Of a DNA stretch of 64,000 bases, positions 18,794 to 27,201 are shown one piece after another. The stretch lies in NCBI RefSeq assembly GCF_040372805.1, contig NZ_BAABWJ010000004.1, forward strand, positions 307,535 through 371,534. The letters are read 5' to 3'. The position numbers were made by a program, and so were the translations under genes. Below the pieces are notes generated by a model, which worked only from the letters and a program-made list of their open reading frames with translations, was not told the DNA's origin and did not search any database. Numbering within the stretch: the first letter of the stretch is position 1; each line of letters opens with the position of its first letter. Source of the DNA: Pseudoteredinibacter isoporae_A (GTDB lineage: Bacteria > Pseudomonadota > Gammaproteobacteria > Pseudomonadales > Cellvibrionaceae).

Positions 18794-19825
18794 ATGAAGC
18801 TAACCCGCAAAGCCCTAAGTTGCCTCTTGGCGTTCAGCCTGGCTGAGGTGACGCTTGCCCAAAGTGCAGAGACCGAGCAGGAGCACTGGTATGCCGTTGA
18901 AGTCATCGCCTTTAAGCGCCTGCAAATCAATCAGAACGAGCTTCCCTTGAATATGGAACGCTTAGCCCTCAGCTACCCGAAAAACAGCATGACCGTTCTC
19001 GACGCTGAAACGGTTGCGGATATGAGTGCAGGCCCGAACAACGCCGCCCAAACACTTGACGCGCAAGCCAACTCTGTGGCCGACAATCCCGCGCTGAATA
19101 ACACCGCTCTCAGCCAAGAGCCCGTCGTCAAAAAAGAATTGATCCCTGGCCGCTTTGTGGTCAGCAGCCCCAAAGCGGAGCAGGGTTTAAACGCTCAAGC
19201 CGGCAGTCTGGCACGCAGCAAGAATCAACGCGTGTTGTTCCATAAGCGCTGGAACCTGCAACTGCCTCCTCAACAAAAGCAGCACAATATCGTCATTCAC
19301 GGTGGGGAACGTTTTGGTGAGCAACAGGAACTGGAAGGTTATATTCAGCTGAGCCGCTCTCGCTATCTACACATAGACACCAACATCTGGCTGAGTCAGT
19401 TTGGTTTTGCTCAGGAAGAAGATTATGGTCGCTGGTTGAGTCTGCCGGAGCGCCCTTCCCCATTTCGAGAAGCCGTCATTGAAAATCGTTTACCGGAAAC
19501 GAATGAGTTCGGCAGGCAAGATCAAAACGATAGTGTGTACGCAAGCAACCCCAGCAATAACTACATTGTGCGCAGTATTGAACAGCTCAAACAAAAACGC
19601 CGTATGCGCAGTGGCGAAATCCACTACATTGACCACCCAGCTTTCGGTTTGCTGATTCAGCTCACGCCGATTGACGCGCCTGTCTGGCCTTACGACAACA
19701 GCCTACTTCCCAGCCTTCCGGCCGAGCAGGCAATTCCCACAGAACAAGCAATACCCACTGAGCAACCTACAACCAATCCAAACGCGGCAGATCAAACCAC
19801 GGCCACCGCATTGAATCCGGCGTAG
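18794..19825 (+). CDS. CsiV-like secreted peptidoglycan-associated protein
   Basis: The protein has 343 residues, with a signal peptide ending near TLAQS (about residue 23). The mature part begins with WYAVEVIAFKRL and contains YIQLSRSRYLHIDTNIWLSQ and EIHYIDHPAFGLLIQLTPID, features of the CsiV (peptidoglycan-binding, PF10972-type) family described in Vibrio. The position after mfd is conserved in pseudomonads as far as I recall. It is longer than Vibrio CsiV owing to a variable middle and a C-terminal tail with a short tandem repeat (EQAIPT, twice, then EQPTT). Role: probably envelope integrity; partner unknown. Confidence 0.75.
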   Translation: MKLTRKALSCLLAFSLAEVTLAQSAETEQEHWYAVEVIAFKRLQINQNELPLNMERLALSYPKNSMTVLDAETVADMSAGPNNAAQTLDAQANSVADNPALNNTALSQEPVVKKELIPGRFVVSSPKAEQGLNAQAGSLARSKNQRVLFHKRWNLQLPPQQKQHNIVIHGGERFGEQQELEGYIQLSRSRYLHIDTNIWLSQFGFAQEEDYGRWLSLPERPSPFREAVIENRLPETNEFGRQDQNDSVYASNPSNNYIVRSIEQLKQKRRMRSGEIHYIDHPAFGLLIQLTPIDAPVWPYDNSLLPSLPAEQAIPTEQAIPTEQPTTNPNAADQTTATALNPA

Positions 19826-19897
19826 AGCCTTACTCCGTTTCGAGCGCTATGAACTGCCGAGGCGGATCATAGCGCGATGTGAATCCGCTGGAGATTC

Positions 19898-20110
19898 TTA
19901 GAGGCAAACAACGTCTTCGGCTTGAAGTCCCTTGTCGCCATCTTGAAGATCAAATTCCACTTTTTGACCTTCAGCTAGAGATCGATACCCTTCGCCACGA
20001 ATACTCCGGTAGTGCACAAACACATCGTCACTACCTTCTCCCCTTGTAATAAAGCCATAGCCCCGTGCATTGTTAAACCACTTGACTACACCATTTGCAC
20101 GATCAGACAT
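19898..20110 (-). CDS. Cold-shock domain protein
   Basis: A 70-residue single CSD protein starting at MSDRANGVVKWFNN; the ATG at 20110 is preceded by AAAGGAAGG. RNP1 (ARGYGFITRG) and RNP2 (DDVFVHYRSI) are intact, so it should bind single-stranded RNA/DNA. The open frame extends 56 codons upstream, but that segment looks like untranslated leader: csp mRNAs commonly have long 5' UTRs. It is CspD/CapB-like in size; which paralogue is uncertain. Confidence 0.9.
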   Translation of the reverse strand: MSDRANGVVKWFNNARGYGFITRGEGSDDVFVHYRSIRGEGYRSLAEGQKVEFDLQDGDKGLQAEDVVCL

Positions 20111-20300
20111 TCCTAACCACCCTTCCTTTAAACTAATAATAACTAGCTTTTTACCTCCGCCGTATCCCTTGGCATTGCCAGCTTTACGCTGATCGTACAT
20201 CAAGCCAAGACGGAGCTTAAACAACCCTGCGGCGGCGATAACACTTCCGTCTGGCGCCAAAATCCCGTAAAAATCCACAAGGATTGTGGCGACTAGTACT
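20111..20300 (-). promoter_or_regulatory. Presumed long 5' UTR and promoter of the cold-shock gene
   Basis: The region upstream of the csp ribosome-binding site is about 190 bp and stays open in one frame, but it lacks the look of a conserved protein. It ends in an AT-rich stretch near 20290-20335 suited to a promoter. Cold-shock leaders are often thermosensitive; no specific cold box could be assigned. Confidence 0.35.
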
Positions 20301-20335
20301 TTTTAGTTTATTTATTATTGATTGTCTAGTACTCA

Positions 20336-21160
20336 TTATTGGTGTTTTGCCCTATAACTCAGCGACTTAACGCAATGGGACTGAATAATGTCGCGAGCTT
20401 CCTCAGTGCAGGAAATTAACTGTGAATAGATGTCTTCCATGGTGATCATTTCATCGCTGAGACCTGACGCCCAATTCACGATCATCGCAATCGCGGCGTA
20501 AGGAATTTCAGCTTCAGCGGCAAGCGCCGCTTCCGGCATCGTCGTCATACCCACCACATCGCAACCATCTCGTTTGAGTCGTTGAATTTCAGCCGGTGTT
20601 TCGATACGGGGCCCCTGAGTGCAGGCATAACAATTGTCGGTTGACAGGCCGCTGATCTCGGCCAGACTCTGATTCAAGCCTCGATGAAACAATTGAGAAC
20701 AATCAATATGATCGAGAGGATAGTGAACCCCATCGAAAAAGGTCCCCTCGCGTCCATGGCTATAGTCAATAACATCATTGAGCAACGCCAGGCGTCCAGG
20801 AGGCAGTGCGTCTGAAATACCACCGACCGCATTGACCGCGATTATTTCCTCGACTTGCAAGGCTTTCAGCGCCCAGATGTTCGCACGGTAATTAATTAAA
20901 TGAGGCGCCACAGTGTGGCTGACGCCATGCCGAGGAAGAAAGTAAATAATGGCGCCGCCCGCCTTCGCTAAACGTATTTGCTTAACCTTCAAGGGCGCTT
21001 CGGCATAGGGTGTCTGCACGCTGATTTCCGCGACGGTTTCCGCCCCTGGGTAATTATCGAGACCGGAACCTCCAATGACAGCCAAGGACAGGGTTTCCGG
21101 TTTTTGTACGGTTTGCTGGCGGCAGGCCGCCAGCAACTCAGCATCAATATTCAAACTCAC
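20336..21160 (-). CDS. mtnP: S-methyl-5'-thioinosine phosphorylase (MTAP/PNP family)
   Basis: A 274-residue protein of the methylthioadenosine/purine nucleoside phosphorylase family. The phosphate-binding start is LAVIGGSGLDNYPG; HGREGTFFDGVHYP and CTQGPRIETPAEIQRLKRDG are visible, as is VVGMTTMPEAALAAEAEI. The neighbourhood (mfd, csiV, nagZ, psrA) matches that of the P. aeruginosa enzyme shown to prefer methylthioinosine, releasing hypoxanthine and methylthioribose-1-phosphate. The adjacent hypoxanthine phosphoribosyltransferase fits this product. GTG start, preceded by AGGTATACCT. Substrate choice (MTI rather than MTA) is inference from family and context. Confidence 0.85.
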   Translation of the reverse strand: MSLNIDAELLAACRQQTVQKPETLSLAVIGGSGLDNYPGAETVAEISVQTPYAEAPLKVKQIRLAKAGGAIIYFLPRHGVSHTVAPHLINYRANIWALKALQVEEIIAVNAVGGISDALPPGRLALLNDVIDYSHGREGTFFDGVHYPLDHIDCSQLFHRGLNQSLAEISGLSTDNCYACTQGPRIETPAEIQRLKRDGCDVVGMTTMPEAALAAEAEIPYAAIAMIVNWASGLSDEMITMEDIYSQLISCTEEARDIIQSHCVKSLSYRAKHQ

Positions 21161-21204
21161 AGGTATACCTACGTGTATTGCCAGAGGGAAATTCAGACGA
21201 GGTT

Positions 21205-21756
21205 TTATTTGCTTTTAGCGACGGCGTAAATACCAGGGGCGTTGCGCAAATAACCCTGATAGTCCAAGCCCGCCCCAAAAATAAATCGATCCCCCACGGT
21301 TACCGCGTGAAAGTCGATGGCGATGTCTTTTTTATCACGCGAGTGGCGCTTCTCAACCAAAACCCCAGTCATAACGCGACTGGCACCCTGCTCCACACAG
21401 TATTCCTGCAATGAATGCAGACTGTTACCAAGATCAAAAATATCATCCAGCAAGAGAACACTGCGCCCTTCGATTGAAATTTGCGACAACGCAGGCCAAC
21501 GGGTTTCCTGGGTGCCACTCGGTCCCGAAGCTGCATTCACGTATTCCAACTGCAATTGGAAATCCAGCAACGGCAGCAGCTGCCCACAAGTCACCAGACC
21601 ACCATTCATAATACACAGCAACAAGGGGTTCTGATCGTGCAGCGTCTTTCGAATACGCGAGGCCATACTCTGCACACCTTGTTCAAGAGCCTCGGCACTG
21701 TGCAAGCATTCTGCGTTATCCCAAACCGCCTGCAGCTTTTTATCCACCAGTTTCAT
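21205..21756 (-). CDS. hpt: Hypoxanthine (guanine) phosphoribosyltransferase
   Basis: It converts hypoxanthine/guanine plus PRPP to IMP/GMP. The protein has 183 residues, with the type I PRTase PRPP loop VLLLDDIFDLGNSLHSL and the base-side VGDRFIFGAGLDYQGYLRN element near the C-terminus. It begins 1 nt after the mscS-type stop and is followed 44 nt later by methylthioinosine phosphorylase, so purine base release and recapture are coexpressed. Somewhat divergent from E. coli Hpt but family assignment is clear. Confidence 0.88.
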   Translation of the reverse strand: MKLVDKKLQAVWDNAECLHSAEALEQGVQSMASRIRKTLHDQNPLLLCIMNGGLVTCGQLLPLLDFQLQLEYVNAASGPSGTQETRWPALSQISIEGRSVLLLDDIFDLGNSLHSLQEYCVEQGASRVMTGVLVEKRHSRDKKDIAIDFHAVTVGDRFIFGAGLDYQGYLRNAPGIYAVAKSK

Positions 21757-21757
21757 A

Positions 21758-22870
21758 TCAAGACTGTCCTACCGGAGGCTCCGCACTAATGGCATTTAAA
21801 TGAATGGTTGAGGTTGGGTAAGCACACTCCGCGCCATGGTCCGCAATAATATCGAGAATTTTCAGCAGCACATCCTGCTTAACTTCATGATAGTGCGCCC
21901 AATTCACCGTCTTGGTGAAGGTGTAAACAAAGAAGTCCAGAGACGATGGCGCAAAGGCATTGAAATTCACCATCAATGTTTGATCGTGATCGATCTCATC
22001 GTGACTCTCCAGCATCGCTTTTACATCATTTACGATGACCGTAACCTTGGCCGCGTCGTCATAACGAATCCCTATCGTTTCATAGATTCGACGATTCAAC
22101 ATGCGCGATGGGTTTTCCAAAGAGATCTGGGTAAACGTAGAATTGGGCACATACAGTGGACGCTTATCAAAAGTGCGTATGCGCGTCAGGCGCCAGCCAA
22201 TGTCTTCCACTGTGCCTTCAATGTTTTTGTCCGGTGAACGCACCCAATCACCCACCTTAAAGGGGCGATCCATGTAAATCATCAAACCACCAAAAAAGTT
22301 GGCCAGAAGATCTTTTGCAGCAAAACCAACCGCCAGACCGCCAATACCGCCGAACGCTAACACACCTGACACGCTGTAACCCAAGGTTTGCAACACAACC
22401 AACACCGACGTGATGATCACCGACACCCGCAGCAACTTACCCATGGCAGTAACGGTGGTTTGGTCGAGAGGTTGATGTGTGTATTCCGGATCGGTCAGAT
22501 TTTTCTCGGCACGACTGATAAAGCGCACCAAAAACCAAGCGATGACCGCAACCACACCGACCTCACGAATTGGGCCGACCGCTTGCAGTAAATTCACTTC
22601 GGACTGATTGGCAGAAATCTCCATCGCCCAGCACAAGCCAATCAGCCAAATCAACCAGCGTACAGGTTTCTGCGCAGCTTCGATAAGCGCATCATCCCAC
22701 AGGTTTTTACTCTTAGCCGCCTGGGCCATCAGGCGGTTGAAAATGATGCGGGCCACAAAAGCGACCAACAGAGTCGCGAGAACAATAATAAATACTTCAA
22801 CAATCCAAGTGTTCTCCCGCCCGGTAATTTCAGACAGCCAATCCGGGACGGATACTGCAGAGTGAATCAT
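21758..22870 (-). CDS. MscS-family mechanosensitive channel
   Basis: A 370-residue protein. Four to five N-terminal hydrophobic helices lead into the pore-lining helix and beta domain, where GVLAFGGIGGLAVGFAAKDLLANFFGG-type sequence (about 165-190) and FKVGDWVRSPDKNIEGTVEDI mark the MscS core. The C-terminal alpha/beta domain ends with YPTSTIHLNAIS. It releases solutes on osmotic downshift; the family also includes paralogues of other function. It is the first gene of mscS-hpt-mtnP. Confidence 0.9.
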   Translation of the reverse strand: MIHSAVSVPDWLSEITGRENTWIVEVFIIVLATLLVAFVARIIFNRLMAQAAKSKNLWDDALIEAAQKPVRWLIWLIGLCWAMEISANQSEVNLLQAVGPIREVGVVAVIAWFLVRFISRAEKNLTDPEYTHQPLDQTTVTAMGKLLRVSVIITSVLVVLQTLGYSVSGVLAFGGIGGLAVGFAAKDLLANFFGGLMIYMDRPFKVGDWVRSPDKNIEGTVEDIGWRLTRIRTFDKRPLYVPNSTFTQISLENPSRMLNRRIYETIGIRYDDAAKVTVIVNDVKAMLESHDEIDHDQTLMVNFNAFAPSSLDFFVYTFTKTVNWAHYHEVKQDVLLKILDIIADHGAECAYPTSTIHLNAISAEPPVGQS

Positions 22871-22969
22871 TAGCCTTTAATCCTTTGATGTGGTCTTGTC
22901 TCGGGCCACTCGCCTGGGCCCGAGTTAAATAGTGATAAATGCCGTGTACTTAGACGATGACTCGGCCGC

Positions 22970-23989
22970 TTACGCCAACAGCGCTTCGGCAACTTTGACA
23001 CCAGCTTGCCATTGTTTATCCGCTTTCAAATCATTCCATTGCCACTGACGACGAGCCAGCATTCTCTGCAAGCGTGCCCGGCTCTTATCGCTAAACTCGT
23101 AGCTTTCCAGAGAGCGGGCAACCTCCAGGGCACCCTCCCGATTATTACAAACCAGTACCATGTCACAGCCGGCATCCAACGCAGCGTGGGCACGATCGGC
23201 ATAACTGCCCGCCTGCACAGCCCCTTCCATACTCAGATCATCGCTGAAAATCACCCCATCGAAGCCCAGATCCTGGCGCAGTCGTTGCTGCAGCCAATGT
23301 TTTGAAAAGCCCACAGGCTGATCGTCGACCTGACTGAAAATAATATGGGCAGGCATCACCGCATCCAGCTGTTTTAGCAGCGTCTTGAATGGCGCCAAAT
23401 CGCGCTCAGCGATGTCGGCCCAAGGGCGATCGTCCACAGGAAGGGTCAAGTGGCTGTCCTCCTGGACCGCACCGTGTCCCGGAAAATGCTTACCGGTGGT
23501 CGCCATTCCCGCCGCCGACATACCTCGCATAAAGGCACCCGCCAAACGGATTACTTCGTCGGGATTATCCGAAAAAGAGCGATCACCAATGATGCTCGAA
23601 AAACAGTCATCCACATCCAACACGGGCGCAAAGCTGATATCGATGCCGCAAGCCAAAACTTCACTGGCCATCAGGTACGCCAATTGTTCCGCTTCTTGCT
23701 CAATATGATCGGAGGAACGTGCGCGGTCACGCAAACTCTGCATGGGTGGCAAACGATTGAAACCATCGTCTTGCAGACGCTGAACGCGCCCACCTTCCTG
23801 GTCCACGGCGATAATAATATCCGGTCGCTGTTCGCGAATGCTTTCCACAAGACGACACAGTTGTGCGCGGTCAGCGTAATTACGCTTGAATAAAATCAGG
23901 CCGCCAACACAGGGCTGTTGCAGGAAGTGAATATCTTCTTGCGTCAGCGCCAGTCCGGCGACATCCATCATTAAAGGACCGGGGCCCAT
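22970..23989 (-). CDS. nagZ: Beta-N-acetylhexosaminidase (NagZ, glycoside hydrolase family 3)
   Basis: A cytoplasmic enzyme of peptidoglycan recycling that removes GlcNAc from GlcNAc-anhydroMur-peptides; in relatives its product controls ampC beta-lactamase. The ATG at 23989 (MGPGPLMMDVAG) matches the family N-terminus; a TTG five codons upstream is an alternative. It has 339 residues. Motifs: VDQEGGRVQRL, the NagZ-specific loop KHFPGHGAVQEDSH with the catalytic His, and the nucleophile region IFSDDLSMEGA with the catalytic Asp. It lies downstream of the psrA-like gene. Confidence 0.95.
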   Translation of the reverse strand: MGPGPLMMDVAGLALTQEDIHFLQQPCVGGLILFKRNYADRAQLCRLVESIREQRPDIIIAVDQEGGRVQRLQDDGFNRLPPMQSLRDRARSSDHIEQEAEQLAYLMASEVLACGIDISFAPVLDVDDCFSSIIGDRSFSDNPDEVIRLAGAFMRGMSAAGMATTGKHFPGHGAVQEDSHLTLPVDDRPWADIAERDLAPFKTLLKQLDAVMPAHIIFSQVDDQPVGFSKHWLQQRLRQDLGFDGVIFSDDLSMEGAVQAGSYADRAHAALDAGCDMVLVCNNREGALEVARSLESYEFSDKSRARLQRMLARRQWQWNDLKADKQWQAGVKVAEALLA

Positions 23990-24035
23990 TGCTGCTTTCG
24001 TCAAATCAACATCTCATTAAAATAGGTAGACCGAA

Positions 24036-24716
24036 TTAAGGGGCTATGCCCTCCGGGCTTGCGGGTGAAGCCGGAATTTGCATCATTCGGGTTAAGGTAG
24101 GAATTAACAATTCAAGTGCGCGTTCAACGCCACTGTGCTCCGCAAAGTTGTCTTCAATAATGCCTTGAATGGAATCGATACTGGAAAGTGTAAACACGGT
24201 CGCTCCCAGCAGGAAATAGAGTTGCCAGTAAAAGTCCACCGGATTCATTCCCGGAAGGGTTTCACGCAGTAGGTTCAGGAAACGCCGATACAGATCACCA
24301 TACTGACTGACAATAAACCGGCGCAGATGCCCCTGTGATTGGGTATAGGCCATCCCCAGCAGCCGCATAAAGCGTTGTAACTCCAACACCTGCTCCGCCT
24401 GATTCAGGCCAGGTTTCGCGGCAACCGTCTGCATCAGAGTGCTAAACAAGCAGCGAAACAGGGCTTCCACCTCAACCTGATCATTGCCTTGAAGTTCCTC
24501 GAGATTGCAGGCCAGTTGCTTGCAGAAGGGATCCAAAATACGCGCAAAGACCGCCTGGATCAGTGCTTTTTTAGAACCAAAATGATAATTCACAGAAGCC
24601 AGATTGACGCCAGCGGCTGTTGTTATGGTGCGCAGAGAGGTTTCCGCATAGCCCCGCTCGGCAAATAGAACGCTCGCGGCATCGAGAATGCGTTCTACGG
24701 TTTCTTTTTGGGCCAT
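24036..24716 (-). CDS. psrA: TetR-family regulator, PsrA-like
   Basis: The protein has 226 residues. The N-terminal TetR HTH reads ETVERILDAASVLFAERGYA, with the recognition helix in GVNLASVNYHFGSKKALIQA; this is very close to PsrA of Pseudomonas, a fatty-acid-responsive repressor that controls beta-oxidation genes and rpoS. The C-terminal domain is the CerR/PsrA type with a hydrophobic ligand pocket (YWQLYFLLGATVFTLSSID). The gene lies upstream of nagZ, as in Pseudomonas. I found no clear PsrA operator in the upstream region. Confidence 0.85.
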   Translation of the reverse strand: MAQKETVERILDAASVLFAERGYAETSLRTITTAAGVNLASVNYHFGSKKALIQAVFARILDPFCKQLACNLEELQGNDQVEVEALFRCLFSTLMQTVAAKPGLNQAEQVLELQRFMRLLGMAYTQSQGHLRRFIVSQYGDLYRRFLNLLRETLPGMNPVDFYWQLYFLLGATVFTLSSIDSIQGIIEDNFAEHSGVERALELLIPTLTRMMQIPASPASPEGIAP

Positions 24717-25161
24717 TCAGCCTTTCCAGTTTTTCGACAGACAAGGAGTCGAAAATACTGAGCTGCCCTGCCCTTGTCAAGGGCTCCGCGTTGCGCAGGA
24801 AACGCCTTGCGCACAAGTGCAATTCTTAATTTCCCTTGAACCGCCACACGTCAAAATGCCTATTTTTTAGACAATCTTATTATGTACAGATTCCTGCATA
24901 GAACGTTAATTTTTAAACACTGTTGGCCCGATTTTTTCCCGCAATTAAAACTTCAACAAAATGAATCAATTAGAGCAAGCCATCACAAATGCCATGATTA
25001 AGATCAAAATATGGCGCTTAAAGTCATGACCTCAAACACTGTACAAGCCGCCCCACCGTGGTATTTTGCGCATCAAGCAATAAGAATTTGATCAAGCAAA
25101 GCTTTGTTACCCATAACCGTTAGCAATCGCAAGAAATATGTACGTTCGGAGGTAATATACA
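24717..25161. promoter_or_regulatory. Divergent psrA / small acidic protein intergenic region
   Basis: 445 bp without a believable gene. It is AT-rich from about 24830 to 25100 and should hold the two divergent promoters. The plus-strand gene has a strong ribosome-binding site (GGAGG at 25148-25152). Confidence 0.4.
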
Positions 25162-25479
25162 ATGGCAAATCAACTCCCAATCATTGGTGATTGGTATAAC
25201 GACCTAGCCTTGGGACAGATTTTTGAAGTGGTAGCCATTGATGAACACGCGGCAACCATCGAAATACAGTACGCCGACGGCGGACTGGGTGAATACGATA
25301 TGGATTCTTGGCAGCAATTGCCGGTAGGCCCGGCCGAAGCACCGGAAGATGCCGCAGCCGGCTATGAAATGAGCCAGGAAGACAGCTATGTCGGTGACGA
25401 AGTAATGGTCCCCATGGACGGCGGAAACCCCCTGGCCTCTATCGAGCCCGACAGCTTTACCGGTTTCGACGATTTTTAA
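25162..25479 (+). CDS. Small acidic protein, DUF6763-like
   Basis: A 105-residue cytoplasmic protein. Residues 1-53 carry IGDWYNDLALGQIFEVVAID and TIEIQYADGGLGEYDMDSW, which I associate with the DUF6763 family of gammaproteobacteria; function unknown. The second half is very acidic and ends PDSFTGFDDF. It has a strong RBS (GGAGGTAATATACA before ATG) and follows a long non-coding region, suggesting high expression. A 10-bp hairpin follows at 25539-25566. Confidence 0.75.
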   Translation: MANQLPIIGDWYNDLALGQIFEVVAIDEHAATIEIQYADGGLGEYDMDSWQQLPVGPAEAPEDAAAGYEMSQEDSYVGDEVMVPMDGGNPLASIEPDSFTGFDDF

Positions 25480-25538
25480 TTCTGTCTCCTATAAAGAAAG
25501 AGAAACACGGATGTAAATAAACATCGCCCACTCAAACC

Positions 25539-25566
25539 AGCAGGTATTCCCGAAGCAATACCTGCT
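25539..25566 (+). terminator. Hairpin downstream of the DUF6763-like gene
   Basis: Stem AGCAGGTATT / AATACCTGCT (25539-25548 with 25557-25566) with an 8-nt loop. There is no U-tract on the plus side, so it is a weak or factor-assisted terminator or a processing hairpin. Confidence 0.4.
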
Positions 25567-25749
25567 AAGCACCCGCTCAACCCGATAATTCTCGAGTACT
25601 ATTCTACGGTAAACCCCCTCCCTTCAATTCCCGCTCATGCTTAAAATGCCGGCTGATTAACATCGTCCTTTATTGCACTTTGTTTCTTAGTCAATGGCTT
25701 GCTAAGCTAGCGCTTTTGCCATGACGGACACAGCAAAAGCAAACGAGCC

Positions 25750-27201
25750 ATGATAATAATCCCAACAGAGAAACCGATTGACTGGCGCCGCCCCCCAATA
25801 GCCGTTATAGCCCTCATCTTGATCAACATCGCCGTCTTCGCGTTTTATCAAAGCGGCGATCAAAGTAAATACCTGCGCGCCTATGAACTCTACGAACGTA
25901 ATGAGTTTGCTCAGTTTGAAGCCGCCGCGTACCTGAACTACCGTAAACAGAACGGCATATTGCAAGGCGACCCAGAGCTGTATGACCAACTGAGTGACGA
26001 ATTCGACAAAGACCCGGAAAACCTTAGCCAGGTGATATTGCTGGATCGCGACTTCCTGGCCTATCTCAGCAAGCACCGCCACGAATGGATTCCCAAAGAC
26101 AAAATAGCCAGTTGGGATCAATTGCGCCCGAACATTGAACGCAACATTGCTGGCATCAGCAGTATTGAACTTGGCTTGATTCCACAACACAGCAGCTTGA
26201 TTACAGTATTCAGCCATCAGTTTTTGCATGGCGACATCCTGCATTTACTGGGCAATATGTTATTCCTGTTTATTTGTGGCTTTGCAGTCGAAGCGGCATT
26301 GGGGCCACTGCGCTTTCTGTTGTTGTATATCGTCAGCGGTGTCGGTGCGGGTTTGATTTACAGTGGTATTGAAGTGATCTCCAGCCGTGGCGGCGTTCCA
26401 CTGGTTGGGGCATCCGGCGCAATTTCCGGAGTCATGGCCATGTACCTCATGCTGTTTCGGTTAAAAAAAATCGAGTTCTTTTACTGGGTACTTGTTTTCA
26501 TCGGCTATTTTCGAGCCGCAGCGCTGTATATTCTGCCACTGTATATTGCCAAAGAACTACTGCAGTACTTTTTCTCGGACAACAGCCAGGTCGCGTATAT
26601 GGCGCATGTCGGTGGCTTTATTTGTGGCGCGGCCCTATTGGCGCTGATCCAATGGCAAAAGCCGGAAAGCATCGACGAGGAGTTCCTGGAGGAAGAACCC
26701 GGTCAGGACCCACGTCGGGAAAGCCTGCAAGCAATCCTGCAAAAAATAGAAGCCATTCAATTCCGTGCGGCACACAAAGCCGTTATTGAGCATCAAAAAG
26801 AACACGGCACCTGCGCGGAAAGCGACTTCATTGCCATTAATTTAATGTCACTCAATAAAGACCCGGCCTGGCTCAACGCCAATATCGACTACCTGAAACG
26901 CAGCCAGCGCGACCCGGAACTTCTCAGCCGACAACTCACATTATGGAAACGACTCAGCGATAAGGAACGCCACCAAATGGATGAATTGTCTCGCAGCCAG
27001 TTTGCCATGCGACTGTTGGATGCCGAGTACAACGATAATGCCGAACTCATCGCGATCGAGCTGTTTAAGAACGACAGTAAAGAGCCGATGCTCACCAAGC
27101 TGCTCGGTCGTCTTGCGGTGTTTTATCACCAATGTGAAAACCCGGGCAAAGCCCAGAAATTTGAACAAGCCCTTGAACAACAACTGCAGCGCAGCTTATG
27201 A
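25750..27201 (+). CDS. Rhomboid-family intramembrane serine protease with soluble tail
   Basis: The protein has 483 residues. The first helix (about 14-34) is followed by a soluble insert of about 110 residues, then the core with HGDILHLLGNMLFLF, GASGAISG holding catalytic Ser222, and AYMAHVGGF holding His286, so the catalytic dyad is complete. A C-terminal cytoplasmic tail of about 180 residues (after WQKPESIDEEFLEEEPGQD) is helical with a repeated amphipathic pattern. It overlaps the next gene by 4 nt (ATGA), implying coupled translation. The substrate is unknown; GlpG-type clients cannot be inferred. Confidence 0.93.
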   Translation: MIIIPTEKPIDWRRPPIAVIALILINIAVFAFYQSGDQSKYLRAYELYERNEFAQFEAAAYLNYRKQNGILQGDPELYDQLSDEFDKDPENLSQVILLDRDFLAYLSKHRHEWIPKDKIASWDQLRPNIERNIAGISSIELGLIPQHSSLITVFSHQFLHGDILHLLGNMLFLFICGFAVEAALGPLRFLLLYIVSGVGAGLIYSGIEVISSRGGVPLVGASGAISGVMAMYLMLFRLKKIEFFYWVLVFIGYFRAAALYILPLYIAKELLQYFFSDNSQVAYMAHVGGFICGAALLALIQWQKPESIDEEFLEEEPGQDPRRESLQAILQKIEAIQFRAAHKAVIEHQKEHGTCAESDFIAINLMSLNKDPAWLNANIDYLKRSQRDPELLSRQLTLWKRLSDKERHQMDELSRSQFAMRLLDAEYNDNAELIAIELFKNDSKEPMLTKLLGRLAVFYHQCENPGKAQKFEQALEQQLQRSL

